From IMG/VR virus record IMGVR_UViG_3300003635_000018, positions 1 through 28,459 of that record: a DNA stretch of 28,459 nt; one strand, 5' to 3'. Of this stretch, positions 1 to 7,264 are shown piece after piece. This stretch comes from a virus. Position 1 is the first letter of the stretch. Every line of letters starts with the position of its first letter. The notes under the pieces are model-generated. The model worked only from the letters and a program-made list of their open reading frames with translations, was not told the origin of the DNA and did not search any database. A program made the position numbers and the translations under genes.

Positions 1-1
1 C

Positions 2-142
2 TTCAAGCACCACAAGCGGGCTATGGCGGAAGCCGCCGATATGGTCGGGCAAGACACGCCGCCGAACGTGTGGCTATCGTGGTCGAACGCCCGGTCGCGC
101 CGCCGCCTAGAGATAGACGAAGACACCGCCGATAATGAGTAA
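2..142 (+). CDS. 3' end of an unidentified protein (partial)
   Basis: The last 46 codons of a gene entering from the left edge, read in the frame that starts at base 2 and ending at TAA 140-142. The tail contains KHHKRAMAEAADMVG, then a Trp-rich stretch (NVWLSWSNARSRRR) and an acidic end. I prefer this frame to the other two because it uses GAC/GAA/GCC-type codons like the neighbouring genes and gives an acidic C-terminus; frame 1 gives an Arg-rich shadow. Its stop overlaps the next gene's start by 8 nt (ATGAGTAA), which suggests translational coupling. The family is not recognised. Confidence 0.6.
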   Translation, partial: FKHHKRAMAEAADMVGQDTPPNVWLSWSNARSRRRLEIDEDTADNE

Positions 143-1793
143 CGACACTAGCGACACCCACGCCGCCCGTAGCACCGACACGAAGACGTTTCGACCGTTC
201 GTCGACGACCGTATGCGTCGGCACGTCCGACGCGACCACGCGCCGAACGCGGCGTTACACGCGACGCTTCGCGCCCTATCCGAATCCGACGCTAGCCGGG
301 TGGCGAACGTTAATCTAATGGCGTCACACGGCCCGGGCGAAAAAGACCACGAACCCGACTACGACGTCGTGGTCGACATAGAAAACGCGGGCGGCGGTAG
401 CGCGGCGACGTACGGCACTATCGTTCGCAAGTTGGTACAATACGGCGACGTCGTGATTACCGACGCCGAAGCGACGTCGATACCGCCGGAAAGCGACGCG
501 CACCCGGGCGACACCGACTACGCGGTCGACCGGCTAACCTTGCACCTTCGGCCCGTCGAAACCGTGGTCGAACCTATCGAAATAGAATACCGCGACCTAC
601 CGTCGGACGTCTACGACTTCGACACGGTGCGGCGTAACGCCGAAATGGTGCTAGACCACGCTATCGAAACGCAAGGGTCGAACCCGGAAACGTACGAAGC
701 GGCGCGGTGCTTCGCCACGTTCCTATACCTGATAGACCCGGAAACCGAAGACCGGTCGTTCGACCCGGAAGACGATAGCGCCCTTCGGTGGATTCGACAC
801 CTAACCGACGCGACACAAGCCGAATGGGAATTACCCGACGTCGACGAAGACGAATACGGCTTCGTGACGTATCCGCCGAACGGTCGCCGGGAATTCCATA
901 GCGTCACGTTCCGACACGACGACGGGTCGACGGGCGAAGTCACGCTAGGGACTATCGACGACGCCGCCGACGCGGTCGAAGCGGCGCGGGCGATTCTAGA
1001 CACGTTCGACGTCGACCACCCGGTCGAACCCACGGGGTACGCCACGGGCGACGGTGGCGTCGTAGCGTGCGGCGGCGAACCCGACGCGACCAATCGTACG
1101 GGTGCCGACCGCGACGGCGCACACGCCACGCTAGGCCCGCTAACGGCGACCGGTCTATTCGGCGAACTACTAGCCGAACTTGACACCTTGAAGCACGACC
1201 TTCGGGAAGACGGGCGCGACACGCTAGCGAAGCGGGTAGACGAACTAGCCGGGCGTTACGCTTCCCGGGCCGACGACACGCCCGACCGCGACACTATCAC
1301 GACGTCGGGCCGTGTCGACGCGCCGCCGACGCCTACGGCGACGACGTCGCTTAACGTGCTATCCGCCGCCGAACTAGGGTCGTGCGTCGTCGAAGGCGGG
1401 TGGTCGGTCGAATGCCCGGCGAAGACGTCCGACGCGTGTACCTTCAATTACGCCACGCACGACCTAGACGACTACCATATCGGTATGTTAGTCGCGTATC
1501 CCGAATGCGAAGCGTGCGGCGCGACGTTAGACCTAGTGCCGCCGGAAGGCGACGGTCGGACGTTAGCCGACGCGACGGCGTCGGGCTTAGGGCTAGCCGC
1601 GCTTGCGGAAGTCGTCGCCCGGAAGGATAGCAAGGATAGCGCCGAAGGCGTGCCGCCCGCCGACGTCGACGTCGACGACGCGGCTATCGGTCGGGCGCTA
1701 TCGAAGGGCGTTATCGGTATCACGGGCGACGGTCGGTTAGTCGACCGCCGCGACGAACTACGCGACGAACTAGAAGGGGGTAGCGACGAATGA
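135..1793 (+). CDS. Large acidic protein of unknown function with a C-terminal Cys pair
   Basis: A 552-residue very acidic protein, not recognised. The start ATG lies in the ATGAGTAA overlap with the preceding stop and gives MSNDTSD, the same opening used at 8623. Residues 1-180 look like a folded domain (VVVDIENAGGG, LTLHLRPVETVVEPIEIEYRD). Residues 180-290 are helical and Trp-containing. The region around 310-420 is Gly/Asp/Thr-rich and probably flexible. Near residues 432-465 there are several cysteines (ECPAKTSDACTF, then PECEACGATLD), consistent with one zinc site. The C-terminus is helical and charged. It is co-directional and translationally coupled with the genes on both sides; the TGA stop overlaps the next ATG. 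Its place at the head of a run of small zinc proteins suggests an accessory or replication-side role rather than a virion role, but that is inference. Confidence 0.75.
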   Translation: MSNDTSDTHAARSTDTKTFRPFVDDRMRRHVRRDHAPNAALHATLRALSESDASRVANVNLMASHGPGEKDHEPDYDVVVDIENAGGGSAATYGTIVRKLVQYGDVVITDAEATSIPPESDAHPGDTDYAVDRLTLHLRPVETVVEPIEIEYRDLPSDVYDFDTVRRNAEMVLDHAIETQGSNPETYEAARCFATFLYLIDPETEDRSFDPEDDSALRWIRHLTDATQAEWELPDVDEDEYGFVTYPPNGRREFHSVTFRHDDGSTGEVTLGTIDDAADAVEAARAILDTFDVDHPVEPTGYATGDGGVVACGGEPDATNRTGADRDGAHATLGPLTATGLFGELLAELDTLKHDLREDGRDTLAKRVDELAGRYASRADDTPDRDTITTSGRVDAPPTPTATTSLNVLSAAELGSCVVEGGWSVECPAKTSDACTFNYATHDLDDYHIGMLVAYPECEACGATLDLVPPEGDGRTLADATASGLGLAALAEVVARKDSKDSAEGVPPADVDVDDAAIGRALSKGVIGITGDGRLVDRRDELRDELEGGSDE

Positions 1794-2107
1794 GGCTAGA
1801 CGACGACCACGGGTTCGGCGACACGAAGACCGGGTCGAAGGCGCACGTCGTGGCGTTCGACGCGCCGCCGTCGCCGCTAATCCTAGGGTCGGATAACTAC
1901 GACGACGATACGCACCGCCGCGCCCTATGCGGCACGATTAGCGAATTCACGCAAGCCGACGAACCCGACGACCAATCGGGTTACTGTTATGCCTGCGTTC
2001 GAACCGGCGTCGCACGCGGCTATATCGACGACCCGTCGCCGTTCGACGAAGACGACGTGCGCGACCGGGAAAGACACACTAGCGACCGACACCAAACCGA
2101 CGACTAA
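1790..2107 (+). CDS. Small putative zinc-binding protein
   Basis: A 105-aa acidic protein starting in an ATGA overlap with the preceding gene. The centre has HRRALCG, about 20 residues of acidic linker, then YCYACVRTG. This Cys...Cys-x2-Cys pattern, with a nearby His, resembles the small zinc-ribbon proteins common in haloarchaeal virus accessory regions. The tail is very hydrophilic (Asp, Arg, His). It ends in TAATG, sharing one base with the next start, so it sits in a coupled polycistronic unit. No specific function can be given; nucleic-acid or protein binding is the usual guess for such folds. Confidence 0.7.
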   Translation: MRLDDDHGFGDTKTGSKAHVVAFDAPPSPLILGSDNYDDDTHRRALCGTISEFTQADEPDDQSGYCYACVRTGVARGYIDDPSPFDEDDVRDRERHTSDRHQTDD

Positions 2108-2358
2108 TGCCTAGAGACAATAACCCGACCCACACTAGTAGCGACGACCCGAACGAAGCCCGCGACAATATGCCGACGACCCACAAGCACGGCGGTCGGT
2201 CGGCGGCGGGCGCTACGGAAGCGTGCCCGTCGTGCGGCGCGTTCGACCGCACGTCTAAGCAAGTACCCACGAAGGGCGACGAACCCCGCACGGCGGAAGT
2301 GTGCGACGAATGCGGGCACGTCTTCGGCGACGAAGACGGGCTAGCCGACAAAGCCTAA
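2107..2358 (+). CDS. Small zinc-ribbon protein (CPSC...CDEC)
   Basis: An 83-aa protein with a disordered polar N-terminus, followed by CPSCGAFDRTSK near residues 40-51 and CDECGHVFGDE near residues 66-76. Two CxxC knuckles about 25 residues apart are the classic zinc-ribbon arrangement. It starts within TAATG of the upstream gene. An internal ATG (residue 22, MPTTHKHGG) is an alternative start that would keep the whole zinc ribbon. The stop is followed two bases later by the next ATG, so it belongs to the same operon. The exact role is unknown. Confidence 0.75.
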   Translation: MPRDNNPTHTSSDDPNEARDNMPTTHKHGGRSAAGATEACPSCGAFDRTSKQVPTKGDEPRTAEVCDECGHVFGDEDGLADKA

Positions 2359-2360
2359 CT

Positions 2361-2864
2361 ATGCCGGGCGACGACGACGCGAACGACGAACCACCGTGCT
2401 TCGAATGCGGGGGTAAATGTTGTTCGTTCCGGTCGATTCGCATATCGTGGCTAGGGCTAGACGCGTGCCAAAGGTACGATAGTATGCTAATCGGGCAAGG
2501 CGAAGACGGCGGGCTAGACGAACTAATGCTAACCGACGGCACCGTGCCCGATATGGATTGGTACACGATTCGCTTCGACGGCTACAAGCGGGCGTTAGCG
2601 TTCGAATGTAACCACCTAACCGACGACGGGAAGTGCGGCGTCTACGACCGACGCCCGCGTATGTGCCGACGGTTCGAATGCCCGGCGCTAGACGACGACG
2701 TCGACGAAACGCTAGACGAATTCGTCGACGCGGTCGGGTGGGAAGGTTCGGGCGAAACCCCCGACGACGTCGTCGACCGCGAAGTGACGTCACGCGTTAG
2801 GGAGATAATCGAACGCGACGCGTCGGTGCCGGAAGAACTACGCGAAGGCGCGGGTGCCGACTAA
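2361..2864 (+). CDS. YkgJ-family CxxCxxCC cysteine-cluster protein
   Basis: A 167-aa protein. The N-terminal CFECGGKCCSF and the later CNHLTDDGKCGVYDRRPRMC form the signature of the YkgJ/UPF0153 family, whose cysteines bind a zinc ion or iron-sulfur cluster. YkgJ domains are usually about 80-120 residues, so this one has an added acidic C-terminal helix region (DETLDEFVDAVGWEG and onward). I start at ATG 2361, two bases after the preceding stop, because the upstream in-frame extension is an implausible Arg-rich shadow of the previous gene. It ends in a TAATG overlap with the next gene. The biochemical role of viral YkgJ proteins is not established; some family members are linked to protein modification. 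Confidence 0.85.
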   Translation: MPGDDDANDEPPCFECGGKCCSFRSIRISWLGLDACQRYDSMLIGQGEDGGLDELMLTDGTVPDMDWYTIRFDGYKRALAFECNHLTDDGKCGVYDRRPRMCRRFECPALDDDVDETLDEFVDAVGWEGSGETPDDVVDREVTSRVREIIERDASVPEELREGAGAD

Positions 2865-3148
2865 TGCCGTCGAAGCACCAATCGGGCGCGGGTAGCCGTA
2901 CCGACTTCCCGAACGAACCGTACAAAATGCTAGCGACGAAGAACGACGCGACGATTAAGGCGCTAGTGCGGGGTATCCGCCGGAAGGAACGCGCCCGGGC
3001 CTACATTCAAGCCGAACTAGACCTAGCCGACGACGAAGGGCGCGACCCACGGAAGCCACTAATCGGCTTGCTAAACAGTAAGACGAACGAATTAGAAGCC
3101 GACGCTAGCGGCGACGCCGACGCCGAAGATACCGACGGCGACGATTAG
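2864..3148 (+). CDS. Small hypothetical protein with a basic helical core
   Basis: A 94-aa protein starting in the TAATG overlap. It has a polar N-terminus, a mixed basic helical segment at about residues 25-55 (TIKALVRGIRRKERARAYIQ) and a very acidic tail. The basic helix next to an acidic tail could bind nucleic acid, but there is no recognisable family. It is the last gene of the left rightward operon; a perfect 7-bp hairpin follows 3 nt after its stop. Confidence 0.65.
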   Translation: MPSKHQSGAGSRTDFPNEPYKMLATKNDATIKALVRGIRRKERARAYIQAELDLADDEGRDPRKPLIGLLNSKTNELEADASGDADAEDTDGDD

Positions 3149-3151
3149 CAA

Positions 3152-3170
3152 GGCGGCTTCGATAGCCGCC
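3152..3170. terminator. Hairpin between convergent operons
   Basis: A perfect 7-bp stem, GGCGGCT (3152-3158) with AGCCGCC (3164-3170), closed by a 5-nt loop (TCGAT). It lies between the TAG stop of the rightward operon and the stop of the leftward gene. There is no long T tract, so it may be an RNA-end stabiliser or a bidirectional termination aid rather than a classical archaeal terminator. Confidence 0.4.
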
Positions 3171-3183
3171 GCGTGAAAGCGAT

Positions 3184-3468
3184 TCATTCGCTACCCCCTA
3201 GCCGAACGCGAAGGACTAGCGTTTCGCCGCCACGGAAGTCTATTTCGCGGTCGAACGACATAGGTAGCGAACGGCGAACCCGGGCGACGTCGCGGGCCGT
3301 CGTGTACGGGTCGAAGACTATCGTAGCCGTGACGTACGCGTCTTCGCCCGACCCGATAGTCGTAGCGTCGTACGTTTCGACGTCGACGTCGTGACGGTCG
3401 ATAGCGCGGGCGATTTGGTCGTTAACGTATTCGGTTCGGGCGTCGTCGTCGGTCGTGCTTCGCACCAT
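3184..3468 (-). CDS. Cassette gene A: small MVRSTT-start protein
   Basis: A 94-aa acidic protein beginning MVRSTTDDDARTEYVNDQIA. After the shared six-residue start it has an amphipathic helix, then alternating strands (VDVETYDATTIGSGED, YVTATIVFDPY) and a final helix-strand, suggesting a compact alpha/beta fold. No family is recognised. It runs leftward, against the flanking rightward operon, and carries its own copy of the promoter/start cassette that also precedes the genes at 7081, 22099 and 25372. The bodies of the four proteins look unrelated, so the cassette rather than the protein is what is shared. A self-contained transcription unit of this type fits a moron (accessory gene inserted among core viral genes). 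Confidence 0.7.
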   Translation of the reverse strand: MVRSTTDDDARTEYVNDQIARAIDRHDVDVETYDATTIGSGEDAYVTATIVFDPYTTARDVARVRRSLPMSFDREIDFRGGETLVLRVRLGGSE

Positions 3469-3515
3469 ACACTACCATTATCGCAAGGGAATATAAACGT
3501 ATCGGTGTTAAACTA
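3451..3515 (-). promoter_or_regulatory. Promoter/start cassette, copy A
   Basis: Read leftward, it has an upstream block ACACCGATACG, an A/T-rich TATA box (plus-strand ATATAAAC, 3491-3498) centred about 26 nt before the ATG (3466-3468), the stretch GCGATAATGGTAGTGT, and the start codon inside a dyad. Dyad arms are plus-strand 3451-3457 (GGTCGTG) and 3471-3476 onward (ACTACC), with one mismatch relative to copies B and C. The spacing predicts a leaderless transcript. Confidence 0.75.
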
Positions 3516-3517
3516 CC

Positions 3518-4027
3518 CTAGTCGTCGCGGCGTTCGCGGTCGGCGTATTCCCACCCGGCGAAGTAGGCGTAGGTGGCGTCGGGCGACTTCGCGGGTGCGA
3601 CGGAAGTAGCGACTTCAAGGTCGCCGGGTCGGTCGAAGAAGAAGTCGTCTTCGCCGAACGGCGCGTAAATCAATTGTACCGTTCCTAGCGGGTAGTTAGA
3701 CGGGTCGACCATTTCGTCGCGGTGCGGGTCGTACGCTTCGTCGGCGGGCATATCCGCGACGTGTGGTTCTAGTACGATAGCCCGGTGCGCGTCGCCGTCG
3801 CCGTCGACGAACGTAACCCGGGCACCTATCATATTATCACCGCCGACTAGGTCGGTCGTCTTGATACGGAAGACGCGGTTAACCACGCGCAAGACGTCGG
3901 CTAGGTCGTCGTACCGACCGTCGAAGGATTCGATAACGGCTTCTAACATTACGGCGTCGTCGACTAGCACCTTCGAATCGTCGACACGGTCGAAGTCTTG
4001 CACGTCGTCTTTCGGGATTGTACCCAT
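3518..4027 (-). CDS. Acidic hypothetical protein
   Basis: A 169-aa protein opening MGTIPKDDVQDFDRVDD. The middle (VLRVVNRVFRIKTTDLVGG, MIGARVTFVDGDGDAHRAIVLEPH) reads as alternating helices and strands. A Phe/Asp-rich segment (FGEDDFFFDRPGD) and an aromatic C-terminus (ATYAYFAGWEYADR) follow. I recognise no family. It is transcribed leftward, divergent from the small membrane-protein gene at 4137. A TATA-like CCTTATTTA on the plus strand (4045-4053) lies about 22-24 nt upstream of the start, consistent with a leaderless mRNA. It ends only 3 bases from the cassette A upstream block, so read-through into gene A is possible. Confidence 0.7.
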   Translation of the reverse strand: MGTIPKDDVQDFDRVDDSKVLVDDAVMLEAVIESFDGRYDDLADVLRVVNRVFRIKTTDLVGGDNMIGARVTFVDGDGDAHRAIVLEPHVADMPADEAYDPHRDEMVDPSNYPLGTVQLIYAPFGEDDFFFDRPGDLEVATSVAPAKSPDATYAYFAGWEYADRERRDD

Positions 4028-4074
4028 ACCCGACCTTACGCACGCCTTATTTAGTGGGTTTTCGGTGACTTAAA

Positions 4075-4112
4075 GGAAACCACGAAGGTTGTGGTCGCGG
4101 GAAACCACTAAG
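4075..4112. repeat. Direct and inverted repeats between divergent genes
   Basis: GGAAACCAC occurs at 4075-4083 and 4100-4108, 25 nt apart. The first copy also forms a small dyad, CCAC (4080-4083) with GTGG (4091-4094). The position between divergent genes, downstream of the leftward TATA-like box, is typical of operator sites. No binding protein can be named. Confidence 0.4.
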
Positions 4113-4136
4113 CGGGTGGCACGACGAAAGGTACGT

Positions 4137-4394
4137 ATGGGCGACCTTCCCGACGAACCGAACGAATCCGACACGAAGCGCGACGGGTTCCTATCGTACG
4201 CCGCCGAATGGCACGCCGCCGCGCACGGCTTCTACGACGGTATGCGTACGTGGAAAGCCCGACCCGACGGGCTACCGGATAACGCCGACGTGCAAGCCGA
4301 ACCGCACTACTACAAGGGTGCGTACGTCGCGGGCACCGTGCTACAAGCGATAATCGTAGTCGGCGTCGTCGTGTTAGGGCTAGGTGCCGTCTAG
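4137..4394 (+). CDS. Small protein with a C-terminal membrane helix
   Basis: An 85-aa protein. A charged N-terminal part (residues 1-60, including AAEWHAAAHGFYDGMRTW) is followed by one hydrophobic segment at about residues 63-84 (VAGTVLQAIIVVGVVVLGLG), which should be a transmembrane helix with a free C-terminus. I use ATG 4137; in-frame TTG 4089 and GTG 4116 would add a strongly basic stretch unlike the rest of the proteome. It lies just left of the terminase, where a small terminase subunit might be expected, but a membrane-anchored protein does not fit that role. The function is unknown. Confidence 0.65.
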   Translation: MGDLPDEPNESDTKRDGFLSYAAEWHAAAHGFYDGMRTWKARPDGLPDNADVQAEPHYYKGAYVAGTVLQAIIVVGVVVLGLGAV

Positions 4395-4410
4395 CGACAC
4401 GCTTTTACTA
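4391..4410 (+). promoter_or_regulatory. Promoter of the AGCGAYACGCTT class
   Basis: CTAGCGACACGCTTTTACTA resembles the promoter before the ASCH gene (7918-7936) and the one before the tail chaperone (23792-23808). The TATA-like centre near 4404 would place a transcription start around 4428-4431, next to GTG 4427. Only a 27-codon reading frame follows there, so it may drive a tiny peptide, an untranslated RNA, or a long leader. Confidence 0.4.
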
Positions 4411-4674
4411 CGACCGCGACGACGTCGTGACGTCGAAGGCGGTAGGTTATGGCGTCGGCGAAGCCGTGCGGGGAATAACACAATCCGCACCGATAGGCGA
4501 TAGCCGATAGGGAAGACCGGGTCTAGTGCCGTACCCCTTACCCGAACGCCACTAAACCGGCACCGCCGCCTTCGCGTTCCTAACCCACTAGCGGCACGCA
4601 CGCGCCGCGTGACGCCGCCGTTTCCGTTCCGGGTACGATAACACTTACACTAGACGAAGCGCGATACTACGGTA
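4411..4674. other. Non-coding region before the terminase
   Basis: About 260 bases with no convincing gene. It holds an inverted repeat GTGCGG (4466-4471) / CCGCAC (4485-4490) with a 13-nt loop, and the terminase promoter near its right end. The avoided-word pattern of the coding regions persists here. It could contain a packaging signal or a small RNA; neither can be shown from sequence alone. Confidence 0.35.
4644..4651 (+). promoter_or_regulatory. TATA box of the terminase gene
   Basis: CTTACACT centred near 4647 is 28 nt before the terminase ATG at 4675, the distance expected for a leaderless haloarchaeal transcript. Confidence 0.5.
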
Positions 4675-6183
4675 ATGGCGACGGCTAGCGCGAACGGCTA
4701 TCAGACATTCGAAGCGCCCGACGGTACGCCTATCTTCGTTCCGGGCGACTTCGACCTAAGCGACGACGACGTCGAACGGCTACGCACGGAAGGCGCGGTC
4801 GTCGAAGACGCCGACGGGCGTATCCGTGTCGTATGGGCGTATTGGCGACCGCAAAGGGAAGCGATAAGCGCGATATATTCGGGCGACTACGACATTATCG
4901 GCTTCGTCGCGGGCTACCGTTCGGGTAAGTCGGTGACGGGCGCACGGTCTACGTGGGAAGTCGCGCTTAACCCCGACTTCGCACCCGCCCGGTGTATCGC
5001 TATGGGCGTGTCGTACCGGGAAGCGAAGAAGACCACGTACCCGGTGCTATTCGAAGAACTACCGGGCGGCACCAAAGAAGAACTAGACCCGTTCTTGTAC
5101 GACGGCGACCCGGAAAATAGCCCGCTAGTTAAGAAGTTTTCAAAGCAAGACGGTACAATCGTCTTGTATAACGATTCGGTCGTTATCCTAGCAAGCGCCG
5201 ACAAACCCGACCGGTACAAGGGTGGTAAGTTTTCGTTCGCGTGGCTAGACGAAGTCGCGCACTACAAAGAAGACCGGATACACGGCATTCGGAAGACGAT
5301 AAGCGAACGGTTCGACCTAGGCCCGCCCGCGTGCCAACTATGGACTACGACGGGTAACGGGCTAAACCCGGCGTGGCAAGTCCTAGAAAAGCACGAAGAC
5401 GAAAACGGAAACCCGCTAGGGTCGCGTATCTATAACGTTCGGGCGTCGTCGGAAAATAACCCGTTCCTTACCCGGGAAGACCGCGCCCGCTTGAAGCGCG
5501 TACACGGGTCTTCGAATATCGCGGCGCAAGCGTTACACGGTGCCTTCGAAGCGCCCGAAGGTGCCGTGTATAGCGGCTTTAGCCGTGGCACGCACGTCGT
5601 CGACGTCGAAGACGACGGCTACGTACGCGACTACGACACGCACGTCGACCCGTCGTGGCGTATCTACGGGTACGACGCCGGGTGGGAAGACCCGCGTGTG
5701 TTCCTAGAGATAGGGAAGACCGATTACGGGTCGCTAATCGTGCTAGACGAATTCTACGAATCGGGCACGCACGTCGAAGACATAGTCGGCGGGCCGAACC
5801 ACGAATCGTATTGGGCCGAATCAAAGACGAAGGGCGTCGCCTATTGTGAACATAACCCGGGCGACATACAGAAAATGCGCCGGGCCGGGTGGCAAGCGGG
5901 GAAGGCGAAGAAAGGGTCGGGTAGTATCGACGACGGGATTAGCGAAGTGCGATACCGGCTTCGGGCCGACGACGGCGGCGACGGCGTGCCGGGCTTGCTT
6001 ATCGCTAGCGGGTGCGATAGTCTCATTAAAGAAATGGTGTCGTACACCGAATCGGACGTCGGCGGGTCGGACGTCGACGACCACGCGCTAGACGCGCTAC
6101 GCTATGCGATATACACGCATTCGCTTCGGTCGACCGGGTCTTCGGCGGGCGACGGTAGGGGTTCGCGTGTCGATAAGCGGTAA
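4675..6183 (+). CDS. terL: Terminase large subunit
   Basis: A 502-aa packaging ATPase/nuclease that pumps viral DNA into the prohead through the portal and cuts concatemers. The ATPase domain shows Walker A AGYRSGKS (residues 79-86), Walker B FAWLDE (188-193) and a coupling motif TTTGN (224-228). The RNase H-like nuclease domain shows the first acidic residue in YGYDAGW (D334), LDEFYESG around 358, and a final acidic cluster DDHALDALRYA (D468, D469, D473). The length is normal for the family. The start at ATG 4675 is supported by a TATA box 28 nt upstream. No small terminase subunit is recognisable next to it. It faces the leftward YodL-like gene across a 34-bp gap. Confidence 0.96.
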   Translation: MATASANGYQTFEAPDGTPIFVPGDFDLSDDDVERLRTEGAVVEDADGRIRVVWAYWRPQREAISAIYSGDYDIIGFVAGYRSGKSVTGARSTWEVALNPDFAPARCIAMGVSYREAKKTTYPVLFEELPGGTKEELDPFLYDGDPENSPLVKKFSKQDGTIVLYNDSVVILASADKPDRYKGGKFSFAWLDEVAHYKEDRIHGIRKTISERFDLGPPACQLWTTTGNGLNPAWQVLEKHEDENGNPLGSRIYNVRASSENNPFLTREDRARLKRVHGSSNIAAQALHGAFEAPEGAVYSGFSRGTHVVDVEDDGYVRDYDTHVDPSWRIYGYDAGWEDPRVFLEIGKTDYGSLIVLDEFYESGTHVEDIVGGPNHESYWAESKTKGVAYCEHNPGDIQKMRRAGWQAGKAKKGSGSIDDGISEVRYRLRADDGGDGVPGLLIASGCDSLIKEMVSYTESDVGGSDVDDHALDALRYAIYTHSLRSTGSSAGDGRGSRVDKR

Positions 6184-6217
6184 GCGCGGGCCTAGAATGA
6201 GTGTATAGCGGTCGACC

Positions 6218-7081
6218 CTACCGATTGTAGAAGCAAATGTCGAATGAGTAATAGCATTCGACGCCGAAGCCGTCGCCGTCTAGAAGACCGGCGACTTCGG
6301 GTTCGCCACCCGTGCCGTAGCCTTCGCCCGACGTGATAGATTCGCCGCCGGTTAGCCACGTAGCCCATTCGTAAAAGCCGCCTTCCCACGCGACGACCCA
6401 CGGCGCGTCGCCGTGAAAATCGCGCTTCGTCGCGGCTTCTTCCGGGTCGTAGACGACGACGCTATCGCGGTCGTAGTCGTAGAATTCCGCCCAATCCCGA
6501 AGGCACTTCGCGGTCGCCTTCGCCGCACCCGCCGCCGTCTTGTACCCGCTAACGTCGACGCGTTCCGGGGGTTCGGGCACGTCGACGTCGTCTAGCATTT
6601 CGTCGGTAATGTCGCCGACGTCGTCGACACCGAATGCGTCGGCTATTTCTTCGTCGCTAGGCGTAAGAAGGTCGCCGTCGGCACCGCCGTCGTCGTCGGT
6701 CGGAAGGTCGACGGGTTCGAAGCCGATACGGTCGACGAAGTAGGCGTCGTCGTCGACGACGATAATGTCGCCCGTAGCCATAGACCGGGTCGAACCCGTG
6801 TCGTGCCCTTCGCCGTTTTCCCACGCCTTGTAAGCCGCCGCGTGCGCGGATTCGACGCCGGGCTTCGGGTCGACTTCTACGGTGCCCGCGTAGTCGTACG
6901 CGTCGGCGAAGACGTCCGGGTCTTCCGGGTCGGCGTCGTGGTCGACGGCCCAATCGTACCCCATACCTAGGTCGGCACCGACTTCGTGACGGTCGCCGTC
7001 GGCGGTCGAAAACTTGCGGTGGTAGACGGTCGCGGTGGTCGTGGTCGATTCGTCGTCGGTTGGGGTAGTGCTTCGCACCAT
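6218..7081 (-). CDS. Cassette gene B: MVRSTT-start protein with a YodL-like segment
   Basis: A 287-aa acidic protein starting MVRSTTPTDDESTTTT. Residues about 60-125 contain YAGTVEVDPKP, AAAYKAWENGEG and RSMATGDIIVVDDDAYFVD, followed by GFEPV. The S(M/L)xxGDxI...Y..D..GF pattern is that of YodL-like domains in mobile elements and phages; this match is by memory and moderate. An acidic linker follows (residues 125-170), then a second domain at about 175-255 with aromatic residues (RDWAEFYDYDRDS, WEGGFYEWATWLTGG), and a Gly-rich tail ending in an aromatic stretch (CYYSFDICFYNR). It is transcribed against the terminase from its own cassette promoter. An accessory, host-interaction role is inferred from that context. 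Confidence 0.75.
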   Translation of the reverse strand: MVRSTTPTDDESTTTTATVYHRKFSTADGDRHEVGADLGMGYDWAVDHDADPEDPDVFADAYDYAGTVEVDPKPGVESAHAAAYKAWENGEGHDTGSTRSMATGDIIVVDDDAYFVDRIGFEPVDLPTDDDGGADGDLLTPSDEEIADAFGVDDVGDITDEMLDDVDVPEPPERVDVSGYKTAAGAAKATAKCLRDWAEFYDYDRDSVVVYDPEEAATKRDFHGDAPWVVAWEGGFYEWATWLTGGESITSGEGYGTGGEPEVAGLLDGDGFGVECYYSFDICFYNR

Positions 7082-7112
7082 ACACTACCATTATCGCAAG
7101 GGGTAATAAAAC
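7065..7112 (-). promoter_or_regulatory. Promoter/start cassette, copy B
   Basis: The ATG is at 7079-7081 (plus-strand CAT). The perfect dyad arms are GGTAGTG (7065-7071 region, plus strand) and CACTACC (7083-7089), flanking the start codon. The TATA box is TAATAAAA (plus strand, about 7104-7111), about 27 nt upstream. The stretch between TATA and ATG matches copy A, but the ACACCGATACG block further upstream, present in copies A, C and D, is replaced here by a different sequence. Confidence 0.7.
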
Positions 7113-7147
7113 TATCCTCTTGCACCTATCAGTCTAATGAAGATAGA

Positions 7148-7264
7148 TTTATTACCTCTTCGGACGAAATACTAGACGAAGCCGGTGCCGGTCGGGAAGC
7201 CCGCGCCGCTTCCGGTACGCCACGAAACCCGTGCGCGTATCGTAGCAAAACAGGGAAGTCTACT
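7148..7264 (+). promoter_or_regulatory. TATA box and possible long 5' leader
   Basis: TTTATTA at 7148-7154 is the only good TATA box before the gene at 7265. It predicts a start near 7178 and a leader of about 85-90 nt, unusual in a genome where most transcripts look leaderless. No in-frame ATG, GTG or TTG lies in that interval, although its in-frame translation is acidic and gene-like (EILDEAGAG). A non-canonical start or a leader-mediated control are both possible. Confidence 0.4.

Noticed and set aside
3152-3170. Hairpin read as part of a CRISPR repeat or att site
   Set aside because: It occurs once, has no spacers or matching copy, and no integrase is in the window.
5579-6091. Arg- or Ser-rich open frames on both strands inside the terminase gene
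   Set aside because: They are shadows of the GAC/GAA/CGC-rich coding frame: composition is Arg/Ser-rich, unlike the acidic proteome, and no promoter or start signal supports them.
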